Notes under the pieces: generated by a model
Databases searched by the model: none
Seen by the model: the letters and a program-made list of their open reading frames with translations, nothing else
What the model was told of the DNA's origin: nothing
Shown: piece after piece, positions 21,250 through 35,034 of the stretch
Layout of the letters: every line of letters starts with the position of its first letter
Position numbering within the stretch: the stretch's first letter is position 1
Made by a program: the position numbers and the translations under genes
Origin: Pisaster brevispinus
Lineage: Eukaryota > Echinodermata > Asteroidea > Forcipulatida > Asteriidae
Length of the DNA: 64,000 nucleotides
NCBI GenBank assembly: GCA_023634235.1
Contig: JAMKCF010000002.1
Coordinates: 16,673,091 to 16,737,090, forward strand
Reading direction: 5' to 3'

Positions 21250-22651
21250 AAATAGGTCCTCTCCAGTTGGGTGTAAAAAAAAAAAAGTGCACTCGCGTCA
21301 ACACATTCACACTTTGTGAGGATCAAAGAATCAAATGTAATTCCGAGAAAAACAACAAATGTAATTAACCACTGCTAAAGGTTACCACCCTGAATAACAT
21401 GAGCTTTGTTAGCTGGACAAAACATTGTTCAGTCAAGTTGATCAGAAGCTTCTATTTGTTTCAAAGGCTTTATGATTGATAAATACATTTACTTTACGTG
21501 TTATTCTAATAAACAGTATCTCGTCAAGGTGAAAGAATGCTTAGTACTTAAAGGTACACTATGATGCATTATAGGATTTTGTTTGTTTGTTTGTTTTGCC
21601 ATTTGTTTTTTGTTTGAGGGGTTGTTTGGTTATAAAGGTTTCCATAACATTGGTAAGTTTGAAAGTATGTATGCACAGATTTACCCAAACTTCATGCCGT
21701 AACTTACGTGGTTGGTGGTCATGGTGGAAAACTTCCATAGAAATAGTTTTACCTGAAATTCTTCAGTTTTTAAGAAGAAAAAATAAATCACTATAAGAGT
21801 CCGAAAGACGATGTTACAGTGATAAAGTGAAAACAGTTATGGTTTTTTTTTTTTAACCTTTTCTTGTAACTGCGATGGGCGATTGAGCTTAAATTTGTAC
21901 AGGTCTTGTGTTAATTAAAAAATATGGAATAAGGTTCACACAGTGTGTGGTAACTGGACGCTGCTATGGGCGTCATTTACTTCAACATTTGTTCAAGTGA
22001 CGATTAAAGCACAGCCGCAAGTTACAGCAATCAGATTCAAATACTGTCATTCTTTATACCTTTAAAAGAGAGATAAGACATTGGCAAGGATCCGATATTA
22101 AACTTGATAATTTTTTTGTGTGTATCGGAGCATCGGGCAGTAATTCATTTTATCAGACGTAAGAGTGTAACAAATAGATGGGACATTTCCGTTCATTGCT
22201 TGAAAATGTGTCGTATAAAGAAATGACGGAGTATGCCTACAGCTACCGCTCACACTGGTTAGTTTCTATCTTTACAGAACCCTACTTGCCGCCATCTTTG
22301 ATGTCAAACAATGGAAAGCGTGTACGCGCTGCGCACGAATCTTATCCGATGATAGCTCTTCATTGACATCAGTATGGGACTTCTTTGGCTTGTGACGTTA
22401 TATGCAAGGAGTGTATTTTTCATTATGGGACAGATTAATTTTGAATGGAAACAAATGGAAATATCTTAAAACAAAAATGATCAACTCCTTCGGTTAATGG
22501 GAATACGCAACATCAGGAGTCTGATTTGATGTGACATTGTTTTTTAGTCAATTAGTGAAGATCACAATAAAGGAACCAAGATCTTCCGAAATTAACAGAA
22601 TAACTATTTTTCATGACGAGCATTTAAATAAATCAGCGTTATCAGTATGTG

Positions 22652-22786
22652 TATAAACCTTAGGTATGACGTCATTTGAGTAGGGCGCCTTCGCGTCTAG
22701 ATCAAAAGGAGGTTGCTCATTGGCCAATCATATGCGCTGCGCGTACAAATATGTGAAATTCCATTGTTTTATGCGCAAGGTCTATA
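22652..22786. mobile_element. MITE, 'ATAGACCTTATGC...TGACGTCA' family, copy A
   Basis: Shares tgacgtca, agtagggcgcc, gatcaaaaggaggttg, cattggcca and gcgtacaaat, in the same order, with 62381-62557. The ends (ataaaccttaggtatgacgt / gcgcaaggtctat) are roughly inverted. Confidence 0.75.
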
Positions 22787-24899
22787 GAAGAATGCATTGC
22801 ATATAAAACCATCTTGAGTTTCAAGAAAAACAAACCCGTGCAACTGTCTATGACTCTCTGTTTTATGATTTCATCATGCAGGGCTTCTCATATCACAACA
22901 AGCGTCACAGGCCATTTACCTCACAATGCAACGAGTCTATTATGAGTCGGAGGTTTGTGTTCCAACTATTGCGACGATGACGTAATGGTAAATGATATCG
23001 ATACAAAGTTTATGCCTAGTTTTATGTAAAGAAATTCATTAAATTTGCCGGTATTTTCTTAAACTAACGGTGTAGGAGACAAAACAGAATTGTCATCTAT
23101 ATACATTATGATCACCCTACGAAATGCACGCAGGACTACCGTCGTCAGTAACGGCCATCACGGACTGGTGCCCGACCCGCAGTGGAAGTGAGCAATTGAG
23201 TTTAGCATAACCATAATGGTACAATCCTAAACTTGTTGTGGTGTGGGCTCTTCAGCAACTCTCTCCCTGAATAAGGGCTGCATGGTAAAGATGCTTAGCA
23301 CAGACAAATCTTGCTTATCATTTTCACAATTCACAATACTGCCACATTCAACCTTACTGCTATAGTATCATTCTTTCAACATTACCATCATATAACCCTG
23401 GGCTCTGACGACGAATCATCTAGATGGAATTCCTATCGCATTATTGACCCATAATATTACGATTTACGAAATCTTTCCCTTTCTCAAGAAAAAAACTCGT
23501 AATTGTGTTCACTTCCTGCACGGTAAATATTCAAAATCATAGAGCTGCAACGCAGAAAAGATAGAGCTGCTTGTAGCAATTTGTCTCTAAGCAAATGTTG
23601 CAGGGAACCAGTCAAACAAATACATACATGTATTTATTTGCGTTTTCCGCCAGTTTCGGCTGGTTTACCCGTTCAGGTATGCAGTAATTGGTGGTGGTTA
23701 GAAGATTGCTCTCAAGTACCGTGATTATTGCAGTCGTTTTGTAAAAGTGCTTTCGATAGTTCTTGTTTTCATAGCCTCTATTTGAATTCTATTGGATTAT
23801 TCCTTCATTAAATCATGTAAAGTGTACGTTACCTCGCGAGGACTATGCACTGTAGTCTTTGAGCGAAATTCAACCGTGGAGGCGTGTTTTATCACTCAAA
23901 CACTAATTGTGGTGTGCCTGTGGGCCCTAAAGTTATCTTACGAAAAACGTCAATCTGCCGTCCGGAATCTAGACCTAAATGCCAAGCCCAAATTTAACTT
24001 TGATATCGCTCTATTTATTGACGCAACGAAAGTTATCAATTTACAAATGATTCATAGGCATATAAACAGAAAAAGTAAACTTATGAATGAGAAGCAGTTA
24101 CGGCACGCAAACGGACAATACATGGAACTTGTTAATTAGAACAATTGTCTTGGTTCTATAAAAAAAAACTTTCTGACTGTTGGAGGCTTCCGGTCTTGTT
24201 TACTGGTCCGCTCTTTTTTGTGACAATGTCAATGGAAATCGGACACGTTGGTATTTTTATAAAACCATTAATAAGTTTATCCTGTGTAAAAATACGTCTC
24301 CTCCAAAAGGAAATATGGAATAAATCAAGAAGGCAAAAACCTTCGTTAGTGGCTCCTGTACTTAGATGGTACCAATTGGTCTACCAAGACAAGGGTCCGT
24401 TCCACTGAAGCCACTGGTAGCCATCTTGTCACTCTCTGCAGTTCACTACTTAAGTAAAATAATGCTCCATTATTTCTACGAGGGTAATAAGACTCGAATG
24501 CAAAGCCTAAAAACAAGCGAAATACTGGCACATTTGAACTATTACTTTCCCTTATTTAGTTTTAAAACTTGACTCGATTTTGTGACGTCATATTTTGCAT
24601 CCATATTTGTAGCAAGATGATTCTCTCGTAGAGGAGTACTGAAGTTGTCAGGTTTTGACGCGTCTCCAGTCATCGCACTTGTGACAGGCCTACTCATCTG
24701 TCGTTCTTAAACCACAGGGGTGACTCACGAAGCCAGTCCAAAAGAGCAAGACCGACCAAATTGTACGTTATTCTGTAAACAACATATTTACGCTAAGAGT
24801 ACTTAATTGTTGCTACGCCAACCCAATTTCAGAACAATGCTACAGGTTACAACGCGTCCAAAATACAGCAAGTAGAGTCAGAAATCAAAGTCGAAAGAT

Positions 24900-25500
24900 G
24901 GTGAAGAAAAAGAAGGACTGGACAAGTTTACTGGGTAGTGGAGGGAGATCTTCATTTCCTCATGGCGGAAACAGAGCGCATCGTGAGAGAAGAATTGACG
25001 TCACACACTCGAGCTCACGTGACATTTATGAACACACGATGCGGAAGCCGATCATTAGTACACTCTCCCCTACGCTCTTATCAGTCCGTCAGCAGGCGGC
25101 TCGGCTGGGCCAGTAGCTGGCGCGCGTGGCGTGGCGTGGCCCGTCCGGGCCCTGGCAAACATTTCCCGTAGCTTGGCGATGGGACAGATCCCGGATGGCA
25201 AAGCAGTGACTTTCTAAACGAATTTTCTGATTTCCGTGTTGCGTGGCCCCTAAAAGCCCTTGGCCCTTATAACTTATGTTCCGTGCGAGTTCTCGATCGC
25301 GTGCACGTACTGAAAGGGGGGAGGGGGACTGGGTACAGCGGACGCTGACTGGAACAAATTTGGCGATTTGTAGAGAACTCATTAAAGTACAGTCTGACAA
25401 AACATGGGCAGAACCTGTCATACCCCACTCAATGTGGGGAAGTCACGTTCGTTTGAAGGGGGAGAGAGAAGAAAGCTTGCCTCGTGCAAGGTAACGAAAT
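24900..25500. promoter_or_regulatory. GC/CpG-rich segment, candidate regulatory region
   Basis: Markedly richer in CG than its surroundings (for example tggcgcgcgtggcgtggcgt near 25117), with CACGTG and TGACGTCA-type words. No exon could be defined, so the promoter call is inference. Confidence 0.3.
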
Positions 25501-28500
25501 GTTCAGGGCGGACATGGCGAGGTATTAAAGGCAGTGATTATACCTTTCAAAATGGCCGTTGAGTACTTTGTCTGCATCTCAAAAAACAACAACAACAACA
25601 ACAACAAACAATCACCATACATCTTTGAAAGGAATGGGTTTATGAATTTTCTGGTGAAGGAAGAAATATTTCTCTCGTCGTTGGAAAAAGTCCATCTAAG
25701 TTTCAGAAAAAAACTTGGCATTTCTCTATCAAATAAGTTTATTAAGTCCAATATTACTCAGTAAGACTCTCTCGGCGATTAACCTTTTTATGGGGTATGT
25801 TAGACATTACAGAGCAAGTTCGGGTGCTAAACTTTAGTCAATTTCCCATTTAAATTACGCATGCGTGGTCTATGTTTCACTCGAACGCGTTTAGTCGATT
25901 GATTTGTCAAAATTTGGCAACAAACAAGGCGACGACGTATCGAACGGGAAAAAACATGTTGGCCCTTAACTAAATTACTTGCATGAAATCATTAAAACTT
26001 ATAATAACGATGATTTTAATAATTGACATAATAATTCATTGGCAAAAAACTACCATTTCTTGAAACCTACTGTTTGTGTGATTGGAAAAAAGTTACAAAA
26101 CTTTCTCTGTCACGTAACCCATGGACTCTGGAGGCCTCCATGCGTAACATAACCGCCATCTTGACAAAATGACGTAACTTCGTTGATGGCTAGAGAAACT
26201 GTGCTCCGGAGCTATGTTGATCCAGTTGGACTAGCTAAGCTAGTTCAACCATGCAGCGTTCGAGTGACATCTAGATCGAGTATGATTATGTCTAGTCGAC
26301 TCTAGTCAGCCAACCGAACTTGCCCCTAGGAGTACAATGTTTGGTTCGGGTGCATACAGACAAAGTAACCCAAACATAATAGTGTTGTAGTATTGTGTCT
26401 ACCATATCTCAAAATGGCTAACTGAGTATACTGGTGGTAATTTTTATCGGCATGACCAACTCCCTACATTTTTCGAAGCTTCGAAAAAAAAGAGTAGTCT
26501 AATGCCTAGGCCTACTCAAAATCCAGGTCAATTAAACAAGAAAACAGTATAAGTCGTGTGCATTGAAGTGCAATGGCCGACTAGTAACACATTGGACGGA
26601 GCCCCCTGGGAAGGTCTAAGTACATGATTCACAACCCTCGACCCCACACTGGCCTTGAACCCCCATGACAACTTCAATGTCAAGAGAGATTAGTTCGCCA
26701 CTTTGTTTTCGTAATACCCACTTTCGTTCGTAGATCTAAGGCACCGGTCTCATCCTTCCCTTATTAAAGAATGAGGACCTGAATTTCATGTGGCATATTT
26801 AAAACCCTCGGCACCCCCGGTCTAGTTGTGGGTTGAATCCATACAATCAACTACCACAAACTCATACAGATGGGATCTACCTTGTCCCGCCACCTTGTCC
26901 GTATCTTTCCAAACTACATGTAACATCCCAAATACCGGCAGTAGAGCTTTGAGTACCCATAATGGTCAACCCAAGAAATATACATGTAGAAGTAATGGCT
27001 ACACGAGAAAAGAAAACGGATCCTCACATCGGCCATGACGTTTGCCAATAAGTATATCTTTGTTTTTTGTTGTTTTATTTGGAAAGATACCACAATACAT
27101 GTTCAACATTAAAGTCCAGGCATTCCTTTGGGAACTACATTTTACTCAAGTGAGAGAGAGAGCGATTAGCCTATATGGTATTGCAGCAAAAAATCTAACT
27201 TGATTGTCTTTCCACCATGCAAACCTTCAAGTCTTATTTATGTTCAACATTATTACGATGAAAATTTCATCTCATTTCAGCAGTCAGTGTTTAAAACTCA
27301 CTTACCACTAACACATCTACCCCAGTTCCTAAATTGAAGACAGAGAGTTGAACTTATGCAACTAATTAAGGCAGAATAATTTCTGTATTTAAACCCTGCA
27401 CGGGTGAACAAGCTTTACATCCGCCAAGACTGGTTTAGGTGACTTGCCCCATTTATGTTTTGGGGCTGCCGTTAAACACAGTTTCCCCCAATCCTAGTGC
27501 CACAGCCCTAACTCAACAATGATGGAGGAAGGAAGTTATTTTTCTGGAGAACAAGTTTCAGAAGGGCAAGAAGAGATCATTCAACTAGATACAAGTTTAA
27601 GTCTGCTGTGGGCAACGCAGTACACGGCTATTTCATGTACAATGTCCTTACAACTTTTTAAAAGAAAACAATGCAAAAGAGATGACTGTCTTGTCATTTC
27701 TCGAAAGTTTTTGTTTATCTCAACTACATCCATATTGACTGATTATGTTGGGAATTGCAGTTGATATGAACTGATGAATGAATGTCGCAGCAGACCAGAA
27801 TGCCCCACCACCCGCTCCTCGAAGGGGGGGGGGGGGGGCGACACTCCACAACCACCATTGTAACTTGACGATACTCACAATGAAACTGCAAGTTCTGTCA
27901 ACAGGAACAAAATTTCCCCAAGGCATTACGGTTTGACAAGTTTCATTACATTTCGGTTTGTTTTTATACGGCGATTCCTATTTCGTTCGGAGAAACATCA
28001 CCGTATTAATACAAATAAACGAAAGTGTTTATACACATCATGGGGAATTCAGTTTTCGTTTCAGATCACAAAATAATTGTACTCAGTCAGACGGCCAATG
28101 AGTGAAAATCCTTTTGGGTTTCCCGTGCGTTTAAGTATCGTTATAGGGACCTACTTTTTATATTGTGTTTGTCCCTTACTTGATGATCCCGAGCGCCAAT
28201 GAAATCCAAGTTATCTCGATCCGTGAGACACTTTGATTTCAACTGTGGGCTTCGACACTGAACTTCAAGTTAACTGACGAAGTTGTTAACAAGACCAGTT
28301 ACTCGTTTGTTTTACTAAAACTCAATCGAAACCTGTACTCTTTTGTTTAACTAAAATTCAATTTAGACCGGCACTCGTTCATTTTACGAACAATCCTTAC
28401 CACCGTCGACCCCAGTTATGGTAATTCACATTCTCAGCATGAAGCACTGAATGGTCGGATGATATGCGAAATTGAACATTGAACTGGATTTCATTGAATT

Positions 28501-30980
28501 GTAAATGTAATATGAAATCGTGGTCAACATTGCGCAATGTGTACTGTACGACGGAATGCGTTTAATTCTGATTAATCGTATAGCGACATCTTCCATGGCG
28601 GGGGGAAAAGTCAACATGAGCTGCGGGCCACGCTTTTTTTTTATGTGTGTGGGTTTTTTCTCTCACTCGCTTCCTCGTTTGGGCAGGAAAGCATATTGAT
28701 GGTCTGGAGTTAGATAAAACTGAAATGATAACCAGCATTGCGATTCGTGTCCATTGTGTAACCGCTTTGTTTTGATTTCATTCCTACAGTGTGACTGGTT
28801 TGGTAGTAGTCAGACCCCTTTTTGGTAGGATGTGAGTCCATTGCTAATGAAGAAATGGAACCTGACGAAGATGGTGACTACATGATAGAGGTCTTTATTT
28901 AGCCGAAATGGATTAAACACAAGAATTTAATTTACGTAAATGAACGCCCCTATAAGTGGAACATCTAAAAAATACTACTGAATTTGTTGCTCTGTATTGT
29001 TCATGTTATTGACTGATTGATTGATTGATTGATTGATTGTTTGGTTGGTTGATTGATTGATTGATTGATTGATTGACTTTCCCTTTAATTAAAAATTCAA
29101 AGTTCACTGGAATCTGTATTCCTCTGGTCCAGGTACAGACTGTACCAAAAGACACCGGAGCCTCTAACCAAGACAAACGTCACATCCTAAATGGGCAATA
29201 TTTCCAAGAAGAAAATTGTTCAATTGTTCAATGGTTATTTCGGCGCGACACAATATCCTAGCGCAAACTGCCACAATCTGCACGGAGAAGAATCCGGGAG
29301 GCAGATTCTTCGTCCGCACCGACCACTTCAAGCTGGACGTCGGCAATGAACACCTTCAGCGAAACCGAGGTCAGCTGGTATAACTATGGTCTGCACTCTG
29401 CAGTAAGGTTGACCGACACATAATATTGTCCCAACCAGTATTGGAACCTATTAGGGGCATTTATTTGTAACAATAAAGCTGTCAATATTGACATAGAACC
29501 TGGGAAAGGGAATACATGTGTAGTCTGACCCCATTCTAACAAGTAATGATCACGACTACTATCACACACAGGGAACGCGACATGATGGTTGAAGCACATG
29601 TACCGGGTACGTCAGGCCGTGTACGGATTGGCGGCTAATTCGGCTACGACTACGACTACGACTGGATCGCCGCGTCATCATGCGTTGAAGTAAAGGTCGT
29701 CCTTAGCAACACCCTTCAACAGCCGTAGACAGCTGAAGCCGCATTTCGGATACGGCTTCAGGTTTGCTCACAAAGGTCCAACTCAATTGGTGCCAACCGA
29801 CAACCAGAACAACCGGTAGTCATGGCAATCTCAATGGAGAAACAAACATTTACAAATCGATCTGCACATTGGGGGATAGTGAGGTACTCTTAGAAAATGT
29901 TACCAAAGTTTCCTTTTGCATGCTGTGCAGTTGGTCGCCTAAATAAAAAACTTAAAACTGTTGTGTATAATGACAAAGCCCTATGGGCAATATACATTCA
30001 TGTACTAATTCATATCATAATTGTTAATAATCTCAGAAGACAAAGTATCTTTAAGTTCTTTACATGTAATTATTTTATTTCCCAGCTTAAAACAATGATC
30101 AGAATTTTAAAAAGGTTTGAGCTGATGTCGCACCGGATTTAAGAATGATCGTCAAGGCTTTGGTAATCGATTGGATCTTGACGTGCTCGTGTAACGATCT
30201 GTACAAATTAAAACACTTCCTTTCAGAAATCATTTCTGAATACTAAAAACTTAAACTGTTTAAAGGTTACCGTTTATGACGAGCAGTTAAACCATTCTTG
30301 GGTTTCCATCTTGTCTTAATCCCTACTTACAGAGGTTCTACTACGTGCAATGCTGATGATGTAACTAAACTATTTTGTATGTTTTGCAGTGGCAGCCTCG
30401 CTTTCAAATGTCAATGATACCCAGTTTTGCATTATATGCCTGGAATGAAAGAATGTTCTTGAACTCTCGGACGTTGGTGACTTCACCGTGAGGCAAACAG
30501 CGAGTAAACTAGAGTGTTGGGGAAATGACCATATTAGCTTCTGGCCTCGAAGCAGGCCCAACTTCATCTAGGTTTTTAGACTGAGAATTTGATGAGCACG
30601 ACACAGGCATACAACTGCAGTTTGTCCAAAGAAGAGGAACGATCCAGACACAGCGAGACTTCGTGCCGTGTTTTTCAGTTTTCGATGGCACGGCTAAGAA
30701 ACCCCAAAGCGAGTAATTCAGCTGATGGGATGACGACAATAGCATTGTTATCGGGCCGAGTATTTGACCTCATAGGGCCTACTCCTTCTTAACTCACAAA
30801 TATAAGAATAACACAAAAAGAGCTTATTAACTTATTACCCAATATGTTTAAAAACAAAACAACTATCGACAGATTAGGTTCGAGGAAATATTATTTGCGG
30901 TTCTAAATTCTGATGTTTTGAGTCAAACGTGGGGCTTCAAAAGTTAGGTTTACATAATTAGACGAATTCCTTTTACTTTT
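25500..30980. other. no gene recognised
   Basis: Short unsupported reading frames only. Simple repeats: (AAC)n at 25583-25607, (GATT)n at 29011-29076, (CTACGA)n at 29642-29663, poly-G at 27825-27838. Nothing resembling a known domain was seen. Confidence 0.5.
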
Positions 30981-30984
30981 AGGG

Positions 30985-31175
30985 TTTGTGTGAGTTTGTT
31001 TTCACATTCAAACCGGGGACCTATAACAAAAGAGGACAATAGGGTCCCCGGTTGGGTAAAGGTCCCCAGTTAGAAATTGTGTACAAAACCAATGGGAGCT
31101 GTTGCCAAAAAGTTAGAGTCCAAACAAAAGAGGGACAATAGGAGGTCCCCGATTGGAGGTGTTTACACACTTGTG
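30985..31175. repeat. 390-bp period duplication, copy 1
   Basis: About 190 bases starting at gtgtgagtttgttttcacat recur almost unchanged at 31375-31565. The stretch between holds a (TG)n run (31171-31192) and diverged partial copies. Confidence 0.9.
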
Positions 31176-31374
31176 TGTGTGTGTGTGTGTGTTTGTATTG
31201 CCAACCCTCCGAGGACATTTTACAATAGGGACAATAGGTCCTCACTAGTCGGTTCTTTGTTTTCAGGTGTCCTCACTAGTCATTTGTGTACAAAACCAAT
31301 GGGGATTGCTTCAATACAGGAACAACAGAAAGTACAATAGGTGTCCTCTAACGTATAGGAGTGCTGTACCTGGG

Positions 31375-31565
31375 TGTGTGTGAGTTTGTTTTCACATTCA
31401 AACCGGGGACCTATAACAAAAGAGGACAATAGGGTCCCCGGTTGGGTAAAGGTCCCCAGTTAGAAATTGTGTACAAAACCAATGGGAGCTGTTGCCAAAA
31501 AGTTAGAGTCCAAACAAAAGAGGGACAATAGGAGGTCCCCGATTGGAGGTGTTTACACACTTGTG
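31375..31565. repeat. 390-bp period duplication, copy 2
   Basis: Second copy of 30985-31175, same orientation. Confidence 0.9.
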
Positions 31566-31764
31566 TATGTGTGTTAGTGTGCTGTTTCCCTCTCGTTTTT
31601 CTCTGGTAACGATGTTCTTAAAGCTTTGAAGTTAACATCTACCTCCATGGATAAACTGATACAAAACGCTTTTTGCGTCATTACAATATAAAACGTAAAC
31701 AAGCTATACCTTAAGTATTGGCTCCTGGTCATGGACAACCGTTGTTTACAAACACAACTTGATC

Positions 31765-32140
31765 AATCGCAGCTGACAGAAAGTGTAAAATCAAATTCAT
31801 AACTTTCTCTAGGATGGTCACAGCTGACAGAAAGTTTGATATCGAATTCATAACTTTCTCTAGGATGGTCACAGCTGATAGAAAGTGTAAAACCAAATTC
31901 ATAACTTTCTCTAGAATGGTTACAGCTGACAGAAAGTGTAAAATCAAGGATGGTTACAGCTAACAGAAAGTGTAAAATCAAATTCATAACTTTCTCTATA
32001 GAATGGTCACAGCTCACTGAAAGTGTAAAATAGAATTCATATTTTTCTTTAGAATGGTTACAGCTGACAGAAAGTTTGATATCGAATTCATAACTTTCTC
32101 TATACGATGGTTACACCTGACAGAAAGTGTTAAATCGATA
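31765..32140. repeat. 51-bp minisatellite, about 8 copies
   Basis: Units share cagctgacagaaagtgtaaa and attcataactttctct; one unit is shortened (about 33 bases). E-box CAGCTG occurs once per unit. Confidence 0.9.
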
Positions 32141-32397
32141 TGCAGTTTGGCGAATCTCTATGCTCCGTGTATAATTCAACCATCCCGTGGGGAGTTGTCC
32201 CGGAAGTGACGTCACCGTGATTAAAGGGGAAGTCATGAACCGTTGTTCAGGATTAAACAATACATCACTGAACATTTTTTACAGGTAGGGATAAGCAAAA
32301 GTTAAATTGACCAATGAAGCTAATACATGTACATGTACATGTACTTCCGCCCAACTCGAACCCAGCACTGGTCAGATCGTCTGCTGCATCCTCAACA

Positions 32398-32720
32398 AGT
32401 GGCGTAACTAGACATTCTCATTAGGGGGAAGGGGAGCAAGACCAATTTATTTTTATTTACATGTATTGTGTTGTATTTAATTTCATTTATTTTTATTTAT
32501 TTCTTTTTTCTATGTTTATTTATATATTTATTTTATTACTATTTTATTATTTTATTATTATTATTATTTGTTTTTATTTTTTGGCTGGGGTCTACGCGGG
32601 ACTATTTTATGTATCAAACCATTCGTGCATCTTTTCCCGATTTTCCCCTTTGGAGGGGGGGGGGCAAGGATTCTGCGAGGGGGAGGGGGCTCCAACCCCA
32701 TCCCCAGTCATGCCACTGCC
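32398..32720. repeat. dispersed G-rich element, copy 2
   Basis: Starts agtggcgtaactagacattc and ends ...agtcatgccactgccc, so the tips are short inverted repeats. The interior is an AT-rich block plus tatgtatcaaaccattcgtg and G-runs. Confidence 0.55.
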
Positions 32721-33358
32721 CTCAACGTTCACTGCCTTATAGCAATGATAAATAATTGGTAATGCTCCAAAAAGCCAATTATTTTCAAATCTTTGATTTT
32801 TAAAGCTTTCCTTTTAACAACGTAGTACTTGTTTGTTTGCAGAAAAATACGTCCGTCTGAAACAATGTCACATACGAGAAATAATAACAACCGTTCAAGT
32901 TACATATAAATTCGAAACACAAGAAACTTCCAGGCGTACAAACAAAAATCACTGAGAAAACACCGTCAAAACACCGCCACTGACGGCAAAAAACGCCATT
33001 TACTGATCTCTAGACAAGAAACCAGTGGGATAGAAATGAACTTTCCACAGGCTCTATAAAGTCTTTGTATTGAGAACCAAAGGTATACAATCTTCGTAAA
33101 AGCGAATGGCAAGGTCGACATGAAACACAAAGTTTGAAAAACAAAGAGCACAATAACATAGAATTCCTTCCTACATAATTATATATTCAGGATAGTCACA
33201 TGACAATGCAGTCCGACCGCCATGTGGTCCCACAGCTTGCATAAACCTTTCTGTTTCTGTGCCTATGCTACACTTGTGACAATGATGAAATTTACAAAAA
33301 AAAATATCATGCACTACAAAGCCGGATATACAGCTAAAACAATACCATCGACACTTAC

Positions 33359-33830
33359 CGAAACTGTAGCGTAGTTTACTCGCCAAAATGGCCAGAGTTA
33401 TATTGTTTCCAAACGTTGACGACGTTACGAAACAGTACAAATCACTGTGCCACAGTGTTAAACCTCCAACTACAAACAGAACGACCCTTTAGCCAGGTAA
33501 AGTAGGCTAGAAAGTGGAGACAATTTAAGGTTTGTCGCGTTTGACTCAGAGAAAATAATATGTCGAGGCGGTTATTCAAAGTCCTTGTCGCCCGTGACTC
33601 CGAACCGCGACTACCCCGGGATTTGCTGCATAGTCACGCACGCCCCGAGCTAGCTAGCGCCGCGCGCACAACAACCAAGCTAAAAACTACACATACAGTA
33701 CGAGGTCACGGTAAAAACAGACACAGGAAGTTGCTATAAACTAAGCGATGAGCCCCGCGCCGTCCCTCCGTATATCAGCTGCCAGCAGACGGAACTGGCC
33801 CGGCAGGAATGAACAAGAAAAAAACACTGC
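33359..33830 (-). promoter_or_regulatory. candidate - strand promoter and 5' non-coding exon (SAMD11?)
   Basis: A donor-type site GTTTCG|GTAAGTGTC is read on the - strand at 33359/33358, preceded (33560-33820) by a CpG-rich stretch containing ctagcgccgcgcgcac. SAMD11 needs at least one 5' non-coding exon to its right, so this is a fitting candidate, but only a transcript could show it. Confidence 0.3.
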
Positions 33831-34582
33831 GGAAATCCATCCCGGAAAGGATGCCTGGCAGGCTAGGTTAGGCTCTGGCTACATGGTTTTTTTTTTTGAC
33901 TGAGTATTATTTCTGAGTGTACAGTCGTATAACACGACGGCCATTTGATGCGTCGTCGTGTCCACGGAAAGTGCGATTTTATAACCCGTTCAGACATCCT
34001 ACCACCTGTTGAAAGATGCTTACGTCTGGAAAGGGCTGCCGTGTCCGCTAAAACAGGTTCAACCTCCTGCCCCGATTGCAATTAAAATCACTTGTACAAT
34101 ACAACAAACAACAACAAACAAACGCCAAATAAACAAAGTGTCAAGCGTGCCCTCATGAAAAACCAGGGCCAATTAAAACCGATGTTTATTCCTCCAAGAT
34201 GTTTCAACTGCTGTTGTTCCATCCCACTACCCCCAAATCTCAACCACCCCATCTCCCCCACCCCCACCAACATCTTTCACACCTGTTTATAGACGACCCG
34301 TTGCTGGAATTCATATTCGTGAAGTTCGATATTAGTAGGTGTCCAGCCCCACTACTTTCCTTCCATCGTGGTTTTAAATTCTTAAGTTATATCAAAAGTT
34401 ACAGCTACTGACATTTTGATTCTATTGTCAACCTAAAAACTAAACAGCAGTGACATTTAACATGTGCAGACTGTGGTTGGTTCTGAACATTGTTTTGGTA
34501 TCACTTTAAATGATTTCACAATGTTCCAATATGGCGACGCAACTGACAGAAAAAACATCCAGTAAATATTTTCGAAAAATAG

Positions 34583-34690
34583 TATTAGCTGTTGCAAACT
34601 GCTTACCAACCAAAAGGACCTATGGTATAAATGCACAAAAGTAGTTAGTGGCCTGACGTTTCGACCCTAGCAGAGTCTTTCTCGAATATT
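34583..34690. repeat. foldback element family, copy 2 (half)
   Basis: Over 100 bases nearly identical to 17432-17535, including ggcctgacgtttcgaccct. The second hairpin arm is absent, so this is a truncated copy. Confidence 0.8.
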
Positions 34691-34800
34691 TTCATCAGGA
34701 AAATCACTTAGCAACTTGATAACAACCTGCCTGATTTAAAGTTAGAAACGAAGAACTTAATTGTCATCCACAGACATAAGACTTTGATATAACCACAGAT

Positions 34801-35034
34801 CACAACCCTAACAATTTGCCACATTTCAAAGGTGCAAAGACTTTGATCACAACCCTAACAATTTGCCACATTTCAAAGGTGCAAAGACTTTGATCACAAC
34901 CCTAACAATTTGCCACATTTCAAAGGTGCAAAGACTTTGATCACAACCCTAACAATTTGCCACATTTCAAAGGTGCAAAGACTTTGATCACAACCCTAAC
35001 AATTTGCCACATTTCAAAGGTGCAAAGACTTTGA
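34801..35034. repeat. 47-bp minisatellite, 5 copies
   Basis: Five virtually identical units containing caaccctaacaatttgcc and ggtgcaaagactttga, exactly 47 bases apart (34801, 34848, 34895, 34942, 34989). Confidence 0.95.

Larger units (their letters stand above)
19245..24900. other. SAMD11 upstream region, no coding gene recognised
   Basis: AT-rich DNA with short unsupported reading frames only. Contains poly-T (19568-19600), poly-C (20598-20610), a pogo-like MITE (21061-21249), inverted-repeat fragments (22270-22370; 22652-22786), and a strong - strand donor-type site CAC|GTAAGT at 21707/21708. Confidence 0.5.

Noticed and set aside
23792..24408. Two adjacent + strand frames (115 and 87 codons)
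   Set aside because: No domain or splice evidence; considered as a possible transposon remnant but no motif supports it.
32461..32742. Hydrophobic + strand frames
   Set aside because: Arise from a TTTAT-rich simple repeat inside a dispersed element.
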